Part shown: in pieces, positions 1 to 7,351 of the stretch
How the letters are laid out: the number at the start of each line of letters is the position of its first letter
Numbering within the stretch: position 1 is the stretch's first letter
Source of the DNA: Syntrophomonas sp. UBA4807
Lineage (GTDB): Bacteria > Bacillota > Syntrophomonadia > Syntrophomonadales > Syntrophomonadaceae
Reading direction: 5' to 3'
Length of the DNA: 11,250 bases
NCBI GenBank assembly: GCA_002402575.1
Contig: DHGD01000108.1
Location: 1 to 11,250 of the forward strand
Position numbers and translations under genes: made by a program
The notes under the pieces: model-generated
What the model was told of the DNA's origin: nothing
Databases searched by the model: none
The model's input: only the letters and a program-made list of their open reading frames with translations

Positions 1-163
1 ATATTAAGCGCTGAAATAGAACGAGAGGGCTGTATTCCGTCGCTGTGATGCCAAATGGCGGGCTGGATGCAGCCTTTTGCCTTTATAATCCAATCCGGCC
101 CATCTTGCCAAAAAAGTATTTAGTATACACTTTTGCCAATCAAGTGGCATCATTAACAAACTT
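1..163. other. upstream non-coding region, possible tail of a preceding gene
   Basis: I see no complete gene here. Frame 1 is open from base 1 to a TGA at 46-48 (15 codons ending CIPSL), which could be the tail of a + strand gene beginning left of the window, but this is too short to identify. Just after it, GGCTG (61-65) and CAGCC (70-74) form a small hairpin followed by TTTT, which could be a weak terminator for that gene. TTGCC-type words recur at 77, 105 and 133, and TGCCA (134-138) with TGGCA (145-149) form an inverted repeat just upstream of the candidate promoter, a possible operator. Confidence 0.25.
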
Positions 164-192
164 TTAACACCAATATGATACACATTTATATT
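164..192 (+). promoter_or_regulatory. candidate sigma-A-type promoter of the hdr-flx operon
   Basis: TTAACA at 164-169 and TATATT at 187-192 are separated by 17 bases in an AT-rich stretch, the right geometry for a vegetative promoter. An overlapping alternative is TTAACA 153-158 with TATGAT 174-179 at a 15-base spacing, and TATAAT occurs at 192-197. Transcription from here would leave an untranslated leader of about 140 bases before hdrC. That leader contains GAAAT/ATTTC and CCCG/CGGG mini-hairpins (CCCG at 293-296, followed by TTTAATAAT) but no riboswitch that I recognise. This is inferred from sequence match only. Confidence 0.35.
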
Positions 193-340
193 ATAATAAA
201 CTAGCTGTGGTGTGACATATTGTTATGGTCTGTCGAATGATGAAATCTTTTATTTCAGCCCTGGCGGCGGACAGTCTATTCAATATTAGCTCCCGTGATG
301 CGGGTTTAATAATAGATTAACGATGGAAGGAGAGAAGAAT

Positions 341-910
341 ATGAAGGAGGCTGCGACCCACATACCGCTTCCTGGCTCAGATCAAGCCATAATCGCCCAT
401 ATTGAGCATGAAGCCCACACCAATATCAAGTCCTGCTATCAGTGCGGCAAATGTTCAGCCGGATGTCCGGTGGCCTTTGCTATGGACTATCCGCCCCGGC
501 AGATTATTCGGCTGTTACAGCTGGACCTGGTCGATGAAGCCTTAAAGGCTGACAGTATATGGATATGTGCATCATGCGAGACCTGTTCGGCCAGATGCCC
601 CCGCAACGTGGATATCGCCTCACTGATGGACGCTCTGCGGCGTGAAGCCCTGGCCCAGGGCAAGATAACCGATAAAAAGGTGGCCGCATTCAATGCGGGC
701 TTTTTGGGCGGGGTAAAGAATTTCGGGCGTTCCTTTGAAGCCGGCATCCTTCTTTATCATAATTTAAAAACCGGGCAATTATTTAAAGACATGGAACTGG
801 GATTGCCCATGATGCAACGTGGTAAAGTAGAAGTCATGCCCCATAGAACCAAAGGCAGATCAGAAGTTAAGGCGATCTTTGAACGGGTTGCCCAAATGGG
901 GGGTGAATAG
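341..910 (+). CDS. hdrC: HdrC-like heterodisulfide reductase subunit C, two [4Fe-4S] clusters
   Basis: This 189-residue cytosolic Fe-S protein should relay electrons between HdrA and the catalytic subunit HdrB. Two ferredoxin-type motifs of the form CxxCxxCxxxCP are visible: C32-C35-C38-C42-P and C76-C79-C82-C86-P, the second followed by RNVDIASLMDALRREA, typical of HdrC. The size matches the family. I chose ATG 341 because GGAAGGAG (325-332) lies 8 bases upstream. The in-frame ATG at 323 overlaps that Shine-Dalgarno sequence and has none of its own. It is the first gene of the operon, and hdrB begins 3 bases after its TAG stop. The family assignment is secure. Its true electron acceptor is unknown, since nothing in the window suggests coenzyme M/B chemistry. 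Confidence 0.9.
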   Translation: MKEAATHIPLPGSDQAIIAHIEHEAHTNIKSCYQCGKCSAGCPVAFAMDYPPRQIIRLLQLDLVDEALKADSIWICASCETCSARCPRNVDIASLMDALRREALAQGKITDKKVAAFNAGFLGGVKNFGRSFEAGILLYHNLKTGQLFKDMELGLPMMQRGKVEVMPHRTKGRSEVKAIFERVAQMGGE

Positions 911-913
911 CAA

Positions 914-2137
914 ATGGAAATCGGTTATTACCCCGGTTGTTCGGGTGCTGGCAGCGGAGTTGAGTACAAGCTTTCTACCTTAAAGACCGCAGAAATGTTT
1001 GGTATCACCCTGCGGGAACTGGAGGATTGGAATTGCTGCGGGGCCACTTCGGCGCACAATACCAACAAGCTCCTCTCCCTGGCCTTGCCGGCGCGCAACC
1101 TTGCCATTATGGAAAAGATGCAGCTGGACACACTTCTGGCTCCTTGTGCGGCCTGCTACAACCGCCATCGGGCGGTGGAAGTGGAGGCTAAAGAGGATCA
1201 GGCCACTCGCGAGAAAATCCAGCAAGTTATCGACATGGATTTCTCGGCCCAGACTACTACCGTTTCAGTATTAGAATGGCTGGTCCGGGATGTGGGCCTG
1301 GAGGCCTTGAAAAACAAAGTGAGCAAACCCTTAAAGGGCATGAAGGCGGCCTGTTATTATGGCTGTCTCCTGGTTCGGCCGGTATCTCATACCGGATTTG
1401 ATGATGCCGAAGACCCTAAGACCATGGACCAGATCATGACCGCCTTGGGCGCGCAGACAGTCGACTGGCCCTATAAAACTGAATGCTGCGGAGCGGCCCT
1501 GGCCACCTCACGGCCCGATATTGGCGGCAAAATGATATATGAAGTGATACGCAATGCCAAAGAAGCAGGGGCGGAATGCATAGTGACCGCCTGCCCCTTA
1601 TGTATGCTCAACCTGGACATGCGCCAGGCCAAAGTAGCCAAGACCATGGGCGTAGAACTTAACATGCCCATCTATTATATTACTGAAATGGTGGCGCTAT
1701 CCGGGGGATACAGCCCGCAGGAAATCGGAGTGCCACGCCACTTTGTGGAGGCCATGGGCTACTTGAACAGCCTGCCTGTAAAAGCTGCCGCCCTGACAGC
1801 GGAAGAAGAGTCCAAAAAGCCTAAAAAGGCAGCTAAAGCTGCCGCAAGCCCGGCGGCAGAACGGTCAGAGGGTCCAGCCCGGCCAGCCGCTGATGACGAT
1901 GAGGCTGTCCGGAAGAAGATCGAGGCCATGCTCAAGGGCATACAGAAGAACCCCGATAAGATAGCCGCCAAACTGATCGAAGACCCCGAACGGGCTGCGA
2001 TATTAGCGGAAATGATGGCTCAGGATGAGAAAAAGAGCCGGAAAATAGCGGAACTGATGGTTACAGATAAAGACAAAGCCACCAAAGCGGCGGATGCCTT
2101 TGTGACCGGGGAACTCAAAAAACGGGAGAAAGCGTAA
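914..2137 (+). CDS. hdrB: HdrB-like catalytic subunit with a long C-terminal extension
   Basis: In characterised relatives HdrB holds two noncubane [4Fe-4S] clusters that reduce a disulfide. Both CCG motifs are complete here: C9-x31-C41C42-x35-C78xxC81 and C151-x39-C191C192-x34-C227xxC230. The usual HdrB fold ends near residue 290. This protein runs to 407 residues. Residues about 295-332 form a Lys/Ala/Pro-rich, low-complexity linker. Residues about 333-407 are charged and helix-prone, with a loose repeat of roughly 16 residues (A-x-x-M/I-x-x-D-x-E/K-R/K-A, seen at KLIEDPERA, EMMAQDEKK and ELMVTDKDKA). The ATG at 914 is preceded by GGGGGTGA overlapping the end of hdrC. The substrate may be a protein or small-molecule disulfide; the tail may serve docking or oligomerisation (inference). 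Confidence 0.9.
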   Translation: MEIGYYPGCSGAGSGVEYKLSTLKTAEMFGITLRELEDWNCCGATSAHNTNKLLSLALPARNLAIMEKMQLDTLLAPCAACYNRHRAVEVEAKEDQATREKIQQVIDMDFSAQTTTVSVLEWLVRDVGLEALKNKVSKPLKGMKAACYYGCLLVRPVSHTGFDDAEDPKTMDQIMTALGAQTVDWPYKTECCGAALATSRPDIGGKMIYEVIRNAKEAGAECIVTACPLCMLNLDMRQAKVAKTMGVELNMPIYYITEMVALSGGYSPQEIGVPRHFVEAMGYLNSLPVKAAALTAEEESKKPKKAAKAAASPAAERSEGPARPAADDDEAVRKKIEAMLKGIQKNPDKIAAKLIEDPERAAILAEMMAQDEKKSRKIAELMVTDKDKATKAADAFVTGELKKREKA

Positions 2138-2164
2138 GCTCATTTCTGGCAAGGAGGGTTAGTG

Positions 2165-4156
2165 ATGAAAAAACGAGTAGGCGTATTTGTGTGCCAGTGC
2201 GGCACCAATATCGAAGCCAGTGTAGACACCGAAAAGGTGGCGGAATACGCCGGGAACCTGCCCGGAGTGGTATATTCCACCACATATAAATATATGTGCT
2301 CAGACCCCGGGCAGGAAATGATAAGAAACGCGGTCAAAGAACAGCAATTGGAGCAGGTGGTGGTAGCCTCCTGTTCACCGCGCATGCATGAGAACACCTT
2401 CCGCCGCGCGGTGCAAGCCGGAGGTTTAAACGGCTATATGTTCGAAATGGTCAACATCCGCGAACAGGACTCCTGGGTTCATCATGACCGCGGTGAAGCC
2501 ACCCGCAAAGCCATGGAACTGGTGCGCATGGGTGTCATGAAAGTCTTAAAGAACAAACCCTTGCAGATAAGCACCATCCCCATCACCAAGAAAGCTCTGG
2601 TGGTAGGGGGAGGTATCGCCGGCATGCAGACCGCCTTAGACATTGCTGAAGCCGGTTATCCAGTCATACTGGTGGAGAAGGAAGCCTCCATCGGAGGCAA
2701 AATGACCCAGATCGACAAAACCTTTCCCACCATGGACTGCGCCGCTTGAATAGGCACCCCCAAGATGGTTGCTGTGGCGCAGCATCCTAACATTGAACTG
2801 ATGACCTACAGCGAAGTGGTAAAGGTAACCGGGTACATCGGCAACTTTACTGCCACCATAAAAAAGAAAGCCAAGTACGTGGACTGGGATCTGTGTACCG
2901 GCTGCGGGACTTGCTGGGAAAAATGCCCCAGCAAAAAAATCAAAGACGAATTTGAACTGGATATGAGCAACCGCACCTCCATCCATAAGTTATTTCCGCA
3001 GGCGGTGCCGGGCAAGCCCAGGATAGATGCCGCCAACTGCACCAAACTGATCTCAGGCAAATGCGGTATCTGCGAGAAATTATGCCCCACTAAAGCGATT
3101 CGCTTTGACGACCAAGACGAATTGGTAGATGTGGAAGTAGGCGCTATGGTAATGGCCACCGGTTATGACTTAATCGACTGGGAAAACCGTTACGGCGAAT
3201 ACGGCTACGGCAAATACCCCGACGTCATCACCAGCCTGCAATTTGAGCGGCTGGTCAGTGCGGGCGGTCCCACCACCGGCAGGATCAAGCGTCCTTCGGA
3301 CGGCAAAGAGCCCAAGAAAGTGGCCTTTATCAAATGCGTGGGCTCGCGGGACGACAGCAAAGGCAAGAGCTATTGCTCCAGGGCTTGCTGCATGTATACC
3401 GCCAAGCACGCTTACCAGGTCAAAGACAAAATACCCGGCAGCGAAGCCTATGTATTCTACATGGACGTGCGCACCGGAGGGAAAAATTACGAAGAATTCT
3501 ATCAGCGCGCCTTAAACGCGGGCGCTAAATATATACGCGGCCGGGTCAGCAAGATCTATCCCAGAGGCGACAAACTGATCCTAAAGTCAGAAGACACCTT
3601 GCTGGGCCGCCCCATGGAATTCGAGGCTGACCTGGTGGTATTGGCCACCGCCATGGTGCCTGCCCAGAATTCGCTGCAACTGGCCAAGATGATCGGCTTT
3701 TCAGTGGACAAAGACGGCTGGTATCAGGAGGCTCATCCCAAACTACAGCCGGTGGAGACATTTGCCGCCGGGGTGTATCTGGCCGGGACCTGCCAGGGAC
3801 CCAAGGACATTCCGGATAGCGTGGCCCAGGCCAGCGCGGCCGCGGTCAAGGTGTGCGGATTGTTCTCCAAGACCCGCATGGCGGTTGAACCCATGACTTC
3901 CGAGGTCGACATCAGCAAATGCTCGGGGTGTCAGCTGTGCGTGCCCATCTGCCCTTATAACGCCATCTCCATTAAAGAGATTGAAGAGCGTGGCGGGCAT
4001 GGACACGGACCGTTTAAGAGGCAGGTGGCCGAGGTCAACAGCAGTCTGTGCCAGGGCTGCGGAGCCTGCGTGCCAGCCTGCCGCAGCGCCGCCCTAAACC
4101 TCAAAGGATATACCGACGAACAACTGGTAGCGGAGGTGGATGCACTGTGTCTATAA
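2165..4156 (+). CDS. hdrA: HdrA-like flavin subunit, selenoprotein with Sec195 at in-frame TGA
   Basis: HdrA carries the bifurcating FAD and several Fe-S clusters. Read through the TGA at 2747-2749 as selenocysteine, the product is 663 residues. Visible parts are an N-terminal cluster domain (C10, C12, C45, C70), the FAD-binding GGGIAG at 148-153, the TMDCAA-U-IGTPKM segment with Sec195 where other HdrA proteins have Cys, a ferredoxin pair (C244/247/250/254 and C292/300/303/307), and a C-terminal 2x[4Fe-4S] ferredoxin domain (C586/589/592/596 and C629/632/635/639). Both halves are in the same frame and together cover one normal HdrA without gap. ATG 2165 lies 7 bases after AAGGAGG (2151-2157); GTG 2162 would be only 4 away. 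A SECIS-like hairpin follows the TGA. The 3' end overlaps flxD by 10 bases. Confidence 0.9.
2767..2787 (+). promoter_or_regulatory. candidate bacterial SECIS hairpin of hdrA
   Basis: After the in-frame TGA (2747-2749), GGTTGCTG (2767-2774) pairs with CAGCATCC (2780-2787): five base pairs next to the loop, one U-U mismatch, then two G-C pairs. The five-base loop is TGGCG and carries a GG. The loop starts 25 bases after the TGA, within the range described for bacterial SECIS elements, which lie inside the coding region just downstream of the UGA and recruit SelB-Sec-tRNA. The pairing is seen in the sequence; the function is inferred. Confidence 0.65.
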
Positions 4157-4581
4157 ATGAGGCCACTTCGTGGCAGCCTAAAATAATCGTCTTTGCCTGC
4201 AACTGGTGCAGCTATGCGGCAGCAGACCTGGCAGGCTTAAACCACCTGGATTATCCGGCCGAGGTACGGATAATCAGGACCCCCTGTTCAGGCAGGATGG
4301 ACCCGCTGCTGGTAATGCGGGCCTTAAGCCGCGGAGCTGATGGGGTATTGCTGTCCGGGTGACACCCCGGGGAATGCCACTATGGTAGTGGCAATTACTA
4401 CAACCGCCGCCGTCATACCATGATGAAGAGCATGATGGAATATATCGGCATCGAGCCGGAGAGGTATCAGACCGCCTGGATTTCAGGCGCGGAAGGACCC
4501 AAGTTCCAGGAAACCATGGAGAATTTTGTTGAGGGCGTTAAAAAGGTGGGCCCCAATAGAAAGCTGAGGGATGCGCGATGA
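4147..4581 (+). CDS. flxD: FlxD / MvhD-family [2Fe-2S] electron-transfer protein, selenoprotein with Sec72
   Basis: MvhD-type proteins carry a [2Fe-2S] cluster and pass electrons from a hydrogenase or NAD(P)H module to HdrA. The product is 144 residues once the TGA at 4360-4362 is read as selenocysteine. Key residues are C18 and C21 (FACNWCSY), C47 (RTPCSGR), Sec72 and C77 within LLSG-U-HPGECHY; relatives have Cys at the Sec position in a GCHPGDCHY-like motif. After the TGA the same frame continues with the expected GNYYNRRR region to a TGA stop at 4579-4581. GTG 4147 is chosen because GGAGGTGG (4132-4139) lies 7 bases upstream. It overlaps hdrA by 10 bases and flxC by 4 (ATGA). A near-perfect SECIS-like hairpin follows the internal TGA. 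Confidence 0.9.
4375..4393 (+). promoter_or_regulatory. bacterial SECIS hairpin of flxD
   Basis: TGCCACTA (4375-4382) and TAGTGGCA (4386-4393) are exactly complementary over 8 base pairs, closing a tiny loop TGG; if the innermost pairs open, the loop is TATGGTA. The GG in the loop and its distance of about 18-20 bases from the in-frame TGA (4360-4362) fit the bacterial SECIS pattern. The hairpin lies wholly inside the coding region, so its codons (CHYGSG) must satisfy both protein and RNA structure. Confidence 0.8.
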
Positions 4582-5483
4582 AAGCCATAAGCGATAAAAT
4601 CAAATCTATTGCTGCCGGGCTTTTCGATTCCGGTAAGATCGATGTATTCATCGGCTGGGAAGGGGGCCCTTGCGATTATGCCATAAGGCCCTATATAGCC
4701 CGCAGCAAAGCCGACCTGGAGCGCATGGCTTTCAACGAATATGCCATCCACAACAGCAGCAACTATCTGCTCAAACTGCGCGACGGGCATGAAAAAATCG
4801 GCATCGTGGTCAAAGGCTGCGACTCTAGAGGTGTGGTGCGCCTTTTGGAGGATAATCAGATCAAACGGGAGCGTCTCTACATCATAGGAGTATGCTGCCC
4901 GGGGATGAAAGACCCGCTTCTGGCCATAAAAGCCCAATCCGGCTTATTGCCCCAGCGGGACTGCGATAATCTGGCCGACAAATGCTTAAACTGCCTGGTT
5001 CCCAATCCGGTCATCTTCGATGAGCTTATCGGGGAACAGCAGCCCCCCCATATGCAGGGGGAGCGCTTTGCCAAGGTGGCCGCTATTGAAAATATGTCCG
5101 TCGCAGAACGCTTTCAGTTCTTCGAAAAGGAATTCTCGAAGTGCATCAGATGCTATGCCTGCCGCCAGGCTTGTATAGCCTGCGACTGCCGCACCTGCAT
5201 CTATGATGAGATGAGACCGCAGTGGGTAGGCCGTGAAAACAGCAACAGCGATAACATGATGTATCACCTGGTCAAGGCTTTGCATATGGCGGGGCGGTGC
5301 ATTGAATGCGGGGAATGCGAGCGGGTCTGCCCGGTTGGTATACCCTTGATGCTGATCAACAACAAGCTGGCCAAAGACGCCGACCGCTTCTTCGGGCCCT
5401 ATGAAGCGGGCCTAAGCTATGTGGAAGGGCAAAAGCCGGCCTTGAGCGTCTATCGGGAAAATGACCCCGACGACTTCATATAA
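4578..5483 (+). CDS. flxC: FlxC-like 4Fe-4S dicluster protein
   Basis: This 301-residue subunit should carry electrons inside the Flx module between the FlxA/FlxB side and FlxD. Residues 1-150 resemble the N-terminal part of F420-hydrogenase/dehydrogenase beta-type proteins: KGCDSRG at 79-85, GVCCPGM at 104-110, and further cysteines at 129, 136 and 139. The C-terminal half holds two ferredoxin motifs, C189/192/195/199 and C241/244/247/251-P. Between them sits an extra cysteine group C202, C204, C207, close enough to the first motif to suggest a modified or additional cluster. The start codon ATG overlaps the flxD stop (ATGA), implying translational coupling. The name follows operon order and family resemblance to the FlxABCD-HdrABC systems of Desulfovibrio and Clostridia. 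Confidence 0.8.
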   Translation: MKAISDKIKSIAAGLFDSGKIDVFIGWEGGPCDYAIRPYIARSKADLERMAFNEYAIHNSSNYLLKLRDGHEKIGIVVKGCDSRGVVRLLEDNQIKRERLYIIGVCCPGMKDPLLAIKAQSGLLPQRDCDNLADKCLNCLVPNPVIFDELIGEQQPPHMQGERFAKVAAIENMSVAERFQFFEKEFSKCIRCYACRQACIACDCRTCIYDEMRPQWVGRENSNSDNMMYHLVKALHMAGRCIECGECERVCPVGIPLMLINNKLAKDADRFFGPYEAGLSYVEGQKPALSVYRENDPDDFI

Positions 5484-5495
5484 GGGGGGAGAAGC

Positions 5496-6515
5496 GTGAA
5501 AATATTAGCCAAGGATAAAGTGGCGGAATTACTGGAAAAAATCGCCCAACAGGCTGAGGTATATGTACCCATGGCAATCGAACAGGGCAGCGGCTTCTAC
5601 CCCTGGACGGAGGACAACAAAAATCAGCCCCTGCTCCTGGATGCCTTGAATGTCTACAACTCGCCCAAATACATCCTGTTCCCGCAGACCGAACGCATGT
5701 ATGACCTTAAACAGCAAGGACAGGATTTGAGTATCGACCAAACCCATGAAGACAGCAGCCCGCGCGTCATCTTCGGGGTAAGGGCGTGTGACGCCAGGGC
5801 TCTGCGCAGTTTGGACGACGTATTTTTAACCCGCGGCTTTGAAGACAGCTTCTACAAAGCACGGCGGGACAACGTCACCGTGATCGGCAATGCCTGCTAT
5901 GCCCCGGGGGCGAACTGCTTCTGTGAGGCCATGGGAGTTGACCTGACCGAGCCGGAAGCCGATGTCATCTTAAGAGATGCCGGCAATGACGGTTACATTT
6001 GGGAATCCAAGACCGAAACAGGGGATAAGCTGACCCGGGCGGTGGCGGAATTCCTGAACGATAAAGAAACGAAAGCCCCAGAAGCTAAATCCTTTCAAAC
6101 CCAGGTGGATTATGACGGAGTGGCGGAAAAGCTAAAAGGCATGTTCGAACACCCCTTGTGGGAAAAGATGGCTGAACCGTGTGTGAACTGCGGGGCCTGC
6201 ACTTATATATGCCCCAGCTGCCATTGTTTCGACATACAAGTCAAAATGTGGGGAGATTCAGGCTACCGTTTCCGCTGCTGGGACTCCTGCATGTATGCTG
6301 AATACTCGGCTGAAGCCGGGGGAGGCAATCCGCGCCCCAGCGGAGTGGAACGCTTCCGCAACCGCTTTCTGCACAAGCTGGAATTCTTCAGCGAACGCTA
6401 CGGGTACTCCTTATGCACCGGCTGCGGGCGCTGCACCATCGTGTGTCCAGCCGGGGTGAGGATTACTGACATAATTAAAGCAATCAAGGAGGTGGACAGC
6501 AGTGTCGGACTGTAA
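5496..6515 (+). CDS. flxB: FlxB-like Fe-S subunit (AsrA / sulfhydrogenase beta family)
   Basis: This 339-residue protein resembles the AsrA (anaerobic sulfite reductase A) and sulfhydrogenase beta subunits, which pair with an FAD/NAD(P)-binding gamma subunit. Visible features are the family-typical VIFGVRACDARALRSLD at 91-107, a cysteine patch around C134, C141 and C143, and two ferredoxin motifs C229/232/235/239 and C307/310/313/317, with C242 and C244 right after the first. GTG 5496 is preceded by AAGGGGGGAGAAG, with flxC ending 12 bases upstream. It overlaps flxA by 14 bases. Its role is to hand electrons between the flavin of FlxA and FlxC/FlxD. An independent sulfite reductase role is unlikely because no siroheme subunit (AsrC) is present. 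Confidence 0.82.
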   Translation: MKILAKDKVAELLEKIAQQAEVYVPMAIEQGSGFYPWTEDNKNQPLLLDALNVYNSPKYILFPQTERMYDLKQQGQDLSIDQTHEDSSPRVIFGVRACDARALRSLDDVFLTRGFEDSFYKARRDNVTVIGNACYAPGANCFCEAMGVDLTEPEADVILRDAGNDGYIWESKTETGDKLTRAVAEFLNDKETKAPEAKSFQTQVDYDGVAEKLKGMFEHPLWEKMAEPCVNCGACTYICPSCHCFDIQVKMWGDSGYRFRCWDSCMYAEYSAEAGGGNPRPSGVERFRNRFLHKLEFFSERYGYSLCTGCGRCTIVCPAGVRITDIIKAIKEVDSSVGL

Positions 6516-7335
6516 TTGCGAACAACCGCTGGTGCCTCATATCGTGGAAGTAATAGACATCGTTGAGGAAACCCCGGATGTTAAAAGTTTTTATGTAAAA
6601 AGCGCTGGTGGTGGCCTGCCTTATCAGGTCATGCCCGGACAATGCTCCATGCTGTCCCTGCCGGTAGGTGAAGGTATGTTCTCCTGCACCTGGCAGGAAG
6701 GACAGGAATATCAGCAGTACGCCATCAAAAGGGTGGGTCTGCTGACTGAGGAGCTGCACCAGATTGAAGTGGGGCAGAAGCTGGGTTTGCGGGGACCATA
6801 TGGCAATGGCTTTCCCATCGCGGCCAGCCGTGGCAAAGATATGCTCTTTATTGCCGGAGGCATCGGACTAGCCCCGCTGCGCTCCTTCATCAAGCACTGC
6901 TTTAAAAACCGCTCCGATTACGGCAAGATCACTATCATCTACGGTTCCCGGAGCTACAACGATCTGTGCTTTAAAAAGGAATTGTTCGAGGAATGGCCTA
7001 ATCAGCCTGATACCGAAGTCCATGTCACTATTGACAACCCCGAAGAGGCCTGGAAGGGCCATGTGGGATTCGTGCCCGCTTACGTTGAGGAGTTAGCTCC
7101 TGATCCGGCCGGCAAGGTATCGGTTACCTGCGGACCGCCCATTATGATCAAGTTCGCCCTGCAGTCCCTGCAGAAGCTGGGCTTTGAGGATGAGCAAATC
7201 GTAACCACCCTGGAAATGCGCATGAAATGCGGCATCGGCAAATGCGGGCGCTGCAACATCGGCAGCCAGTACATCTGCCTGGATGGCCCGGTGTTTGACC
7301 TGACCCAGTTAAAGCAACTACCCCAGGAGTGGTAG
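6502..7335 (+). CDS. flxA: FlxA-like FAD/NAD(P)H-binding oxidoreductase (AsrB / sulfhydrogenase gamma family)
   Basis: This 277-residue protein is the probable NAD(P)H entry point of the Hdr-Flx complex. Residues about 10-105 form the ferredoxin-NADP reductase-like FAD domain (LGLRGPYGNGFP at 94-105). Residues about 110-225 are the NAD(P)-binding domain with IAGGIGLAPLRSF at 117-129 and VTCGPPIM at 208-215. A C-terminal [2Fe-2S] site of the AsrB type is formed by C243, C248, C251 and C259 (MKCGIGKCGRC). GTG 6502 follows AAGGAGGTG (6486-6494) and overlaps flxB. It is the last gene of the operon; the long hairpin 17 bases after the stop probably ends the transcript. Whether NADH or NADPH is used cannot be told from sequence inspection alone. 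Confidence 0.88.
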   Translation: MSDCNCEQPLVPHIVEVIDIVEETPDVKSFYVKSAGGGLPYQVMPGQCSMLSLPVGEGMFSCTWQEGQEYQQYAIKRVGLLTEELHQIEVGQKLGLRGPYGNGFPIAASRGKDMLFIAGGIGLAPLRSFIKHCFKNRSDYGKITIIYGSRSYNDLCFKKELFEEWPNQPDTEVHVTIDNPEEAWKGHVGFVPAYVEELAPDPAGKVSVTCGPPIMIKFALQSLQKLGFEDEQIVTTLEMRMKCGIGKCGRCNIGSQYICLDGPVFDLTQLKQLPQEW

Positions 7336-7351
7336 AGGCAAGGGAAGATTT

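Noticed and set aside
323..340. hdrC start at ATG 323
   Set aside because: That ATG overlaps the Shine-Dalgarno sequence serving ATG 341 and has no site of its own upstream.
2747..2749. hdrA as a pseudogene or sequencing error because of the TGA
   Set aside because: The frame is unbroken on both sides, the site is a conserved cysteine, a SECIS-like hairpin follows, and the neighbouring flxD shows the same pattern independently.
2636..3159. Long open frames on the - strand opposite hdrA (and similar ones opposite other genes)
   Set aside because: They are shadows of strongly coding + strand frames and show no family motif or ribosome binding site.
4048..4362. A separate 104-codon gene starting inside hdrA and ending at the flxD TGA
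   Set aside because: Its first 33 codons lie in a shadow frame of the hdrA ferredoxin domain; the true gene starts at GTG 4147 behind GGAGGTGG and continues past the TGA.
341..4581. Archaeal methanogen origin, given hdr and mvhD genes with Sec
   Set aside because: Strong bacterial Shine-Dalgarno sites, sigma-A-type promoter boxes, the bacterial position of the SECIS inside the gene, and the flx genes point to a bacterium. Archaeal SECIS elements lie in untranslated regions.
5496..7335. An anaerobic sulfite reductase (AsrAB) or sulfhydrogenase
   Set aside because: The siroheme subunit AsrC and NiFe hydrogenase subunits are absent, while hdrCBA and flxDC are adjacent, which fits Flx better.
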